Below are positions 63,142 to 64,000 of a DNA stretch of 64,000 bases, piece after piece; within the stretch, counting starts at the first letter, position 1, and each line of letters begins with the position of its first letter. The DNA comes from Deltaproteobacteria bacterium (GTDB taxonomy: Bacteria; Desulfobacterota; Deferrisomatia; Deferrisomatales; JACRMM01): positions 124,001 through 188,000 of the forward strand of contig JACRMM010000058.1 of assembly GCA_016214985.1 (NCBI GenBank), read 5' to 3'. The notes beneath the pieces are model-generated. The model did no database searches, had not been told where the DNA came from, and saw only the letters and a program-made list of their open reading frames with translations. A program made the translations under genes and the position numbers.

Positions 63142-64000
63142 TCACAGATGGAGCTGGATCTGGAGGACGCCCGTCACGCCCGAGGGGTCCTCCTCCGCCT
63201 GGGTCCGCACCCAGCGGCCTTCGAGCCGCACCGAGGTGTTCTCGATCGGGTACCAGGCCACTCCCCCGATCACGCGCTTGGTGATGCCCTGGGCTGCGTT
63301 GCCTACGTCCTCGTTCTCGAACCGGGCCGACAGGAGGTAGCGCGGTGCCAGGAACCAATCGAGCTCCGCCGCGAGCACGACCGAGTCCACGTCGAGCCCC
63401 GCGGCGTCCACGTTCTGGTCGTGGGCGAAGGCCGTGCTCACGAGCGCGGTGAACCAGCGGTACTGCGCCTGGCCCTCGACCCCCACGCGCCGGTACCGGG
63501 TGTCGTTGGGCTGCTCGATGCGGCCGAGGTACCCGTAGGCGCCCAGGGTCAGGGTCAGGAAGTCCCAGACGCTCTCCCGGTCCAGGTCCAGATCCGGCTC
63601 GCGGCCCTCGAGATCGGTGCCCCCGATCTTCCAGGAGATGTGGCCGTAGTAGTCCATGGCGTCCTGCTGGTTTCGGTCGGCGGCCCCGGCCGCCACGAGC
63701 AGTCTTGATCCGAGCACCGCGTTCACTTCCAACGCGTTTCGCGGGGCGGCGAGGGGGCCGCTGCCGCCCGGCACCGTGAACGCGAGCGGAGCCGGCACCG
63801 TCAACGTATACGACTGGCTCTCCTTCCCGAGGGTGGTCTGCGGCGTGAACTTCCCATACTTGACGTTGACCGGCGTACCGAGCGCGCGGCGCAAGATGCC
63901 GAACATCTCTCCGCTGCCGCTCCCGAGGAGGTCGTGAGCGAAGAACCCGATCTGGTCGCGGATCACTCCACCCACGTGAAGGAACGCGTCAGTGGAGGGA
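63142..64000 (-). CDS. Outer-membrane porin-like protein, partial at window edge
   Basis: The frame is open through the right edge, so the N-terminus is missing; about 286 residues are visible. They show alternating barrel strands, for example AFLHVGGVIRDQIGFFAHDL, DAMDYYGHISWKIGGTD and YLLSARFENEDVG. The end RLEGRWVRTQAEEDPSG then LQIQLHL, with a hydrophobic C-terminal residue, is typical of outer-membrane insertion. It resembles porins accompanying multihaem cytochromes, and probably forms the channel holding the 14-haem protein. Confidence 0.75.
   Translation of the reverse strand, partial: PSTDAFLHVGGVIRDQIGFFAHDLLGSGSGEMFGILRRALGTPVNVKYGKFTPQTTLGKESQSYTLTVPAPLAFTVPGGSGPLAAPRNALEVNAVLGSRLLVAAGAADRNQQDAMDYYGHISWKIGGTDLEGREPDLDLDRESVWDFLTLTLGAYGYLGRIEQPNDTRYRRVGVEGQAQYRWFTALVSTAFAHDQNVDAAGLDVDSVVLAAELDWFLAPRYLLSARFENEDVGNAAQGITKRVIGGVAWYPIENTSVRLEGRWVRTQAEEDPSGVTGVLQIQLHL

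Overview
The window is about 64 kb of GC-rich, gene-dense Gram-negative DNA. Several genes point to a deltaproteobacterial (Desulfobacterota / Desulfuromonadia-like) host. These are a PilT ATPase, a porin plus a roughly 14-heme outer-membrane cytochrome lipoprotein, several B12-type radical SAM proteins, a PA2778/PA2779-type pair and a selenocysteine peroxiredoxin. This is inference from gene content, since no rRNA or other phylogenetic marker is present. No tRNA, rRNA, CRISPR array, intact insertion sequence or prophage was seen.

Left part (1-14.9 kb): a 3' fragment of a possible HsdR, a DUF1186-like protein, dnaJ behind a clear promoter, pilT with a small zinc-ribbon protein, and a divergent peroxiredoxin whose catalytic codon is an in-frame TGA followed by a SECIS-like hairpin. 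Then come a UvrD/PcrA helicase, a CLC anion transporter with a proline at the selectivity position, and a glycerolipid operon (acyltransferase-hydrolase fusion, glycerophosphodiester phosphodiesterase, glycerol-3-phosphate dehydrogenase).

Middle part (15-44 kb) is accessory and patchy. It holds decayed or broken genes: tetR, HEPN, vapB, vapC, a radical SAM relic, cdsA and yiiX fragments and a glycosyltransferase fragment. Among these runs a long, tightly coupled plus-strand lipid-type cluster. It contains an ABC exporter, two B12-radical SAM enzymes, two acetyltransferase-like proteins, a GH3-type ligase and an expanded ynbABCD-like set (CDP-alcohol phosphatidyltransferase, hydrolase-methyltransferase, PAP2-phosphatase, PlsC, CdsA). 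Two YiiX-type hydrolases, a secreted tyrosine phosphatase and an MGDG-synthase-like glycosyltransferase follow. I infer a pathway that builds, modifies and exports an unusual polar lipid. A higBA module follows.

Right part (44-64 kb): a single-chain topoisomerase III-RecQ fusion of 1353 residues, an outer-membrane protein, DAHP synthase, a YbaK-type deacylase, the PA2779/PA2778 pair, another radical SAM protein and a PerR-type regulator with katG. At the edge lies a minus-strand operon of porin, 14-heme lipoprotein, small cytochrome-like protein and chemoreceptor, which looks like an extracellular electron conduit. The porin gene runs off the window.
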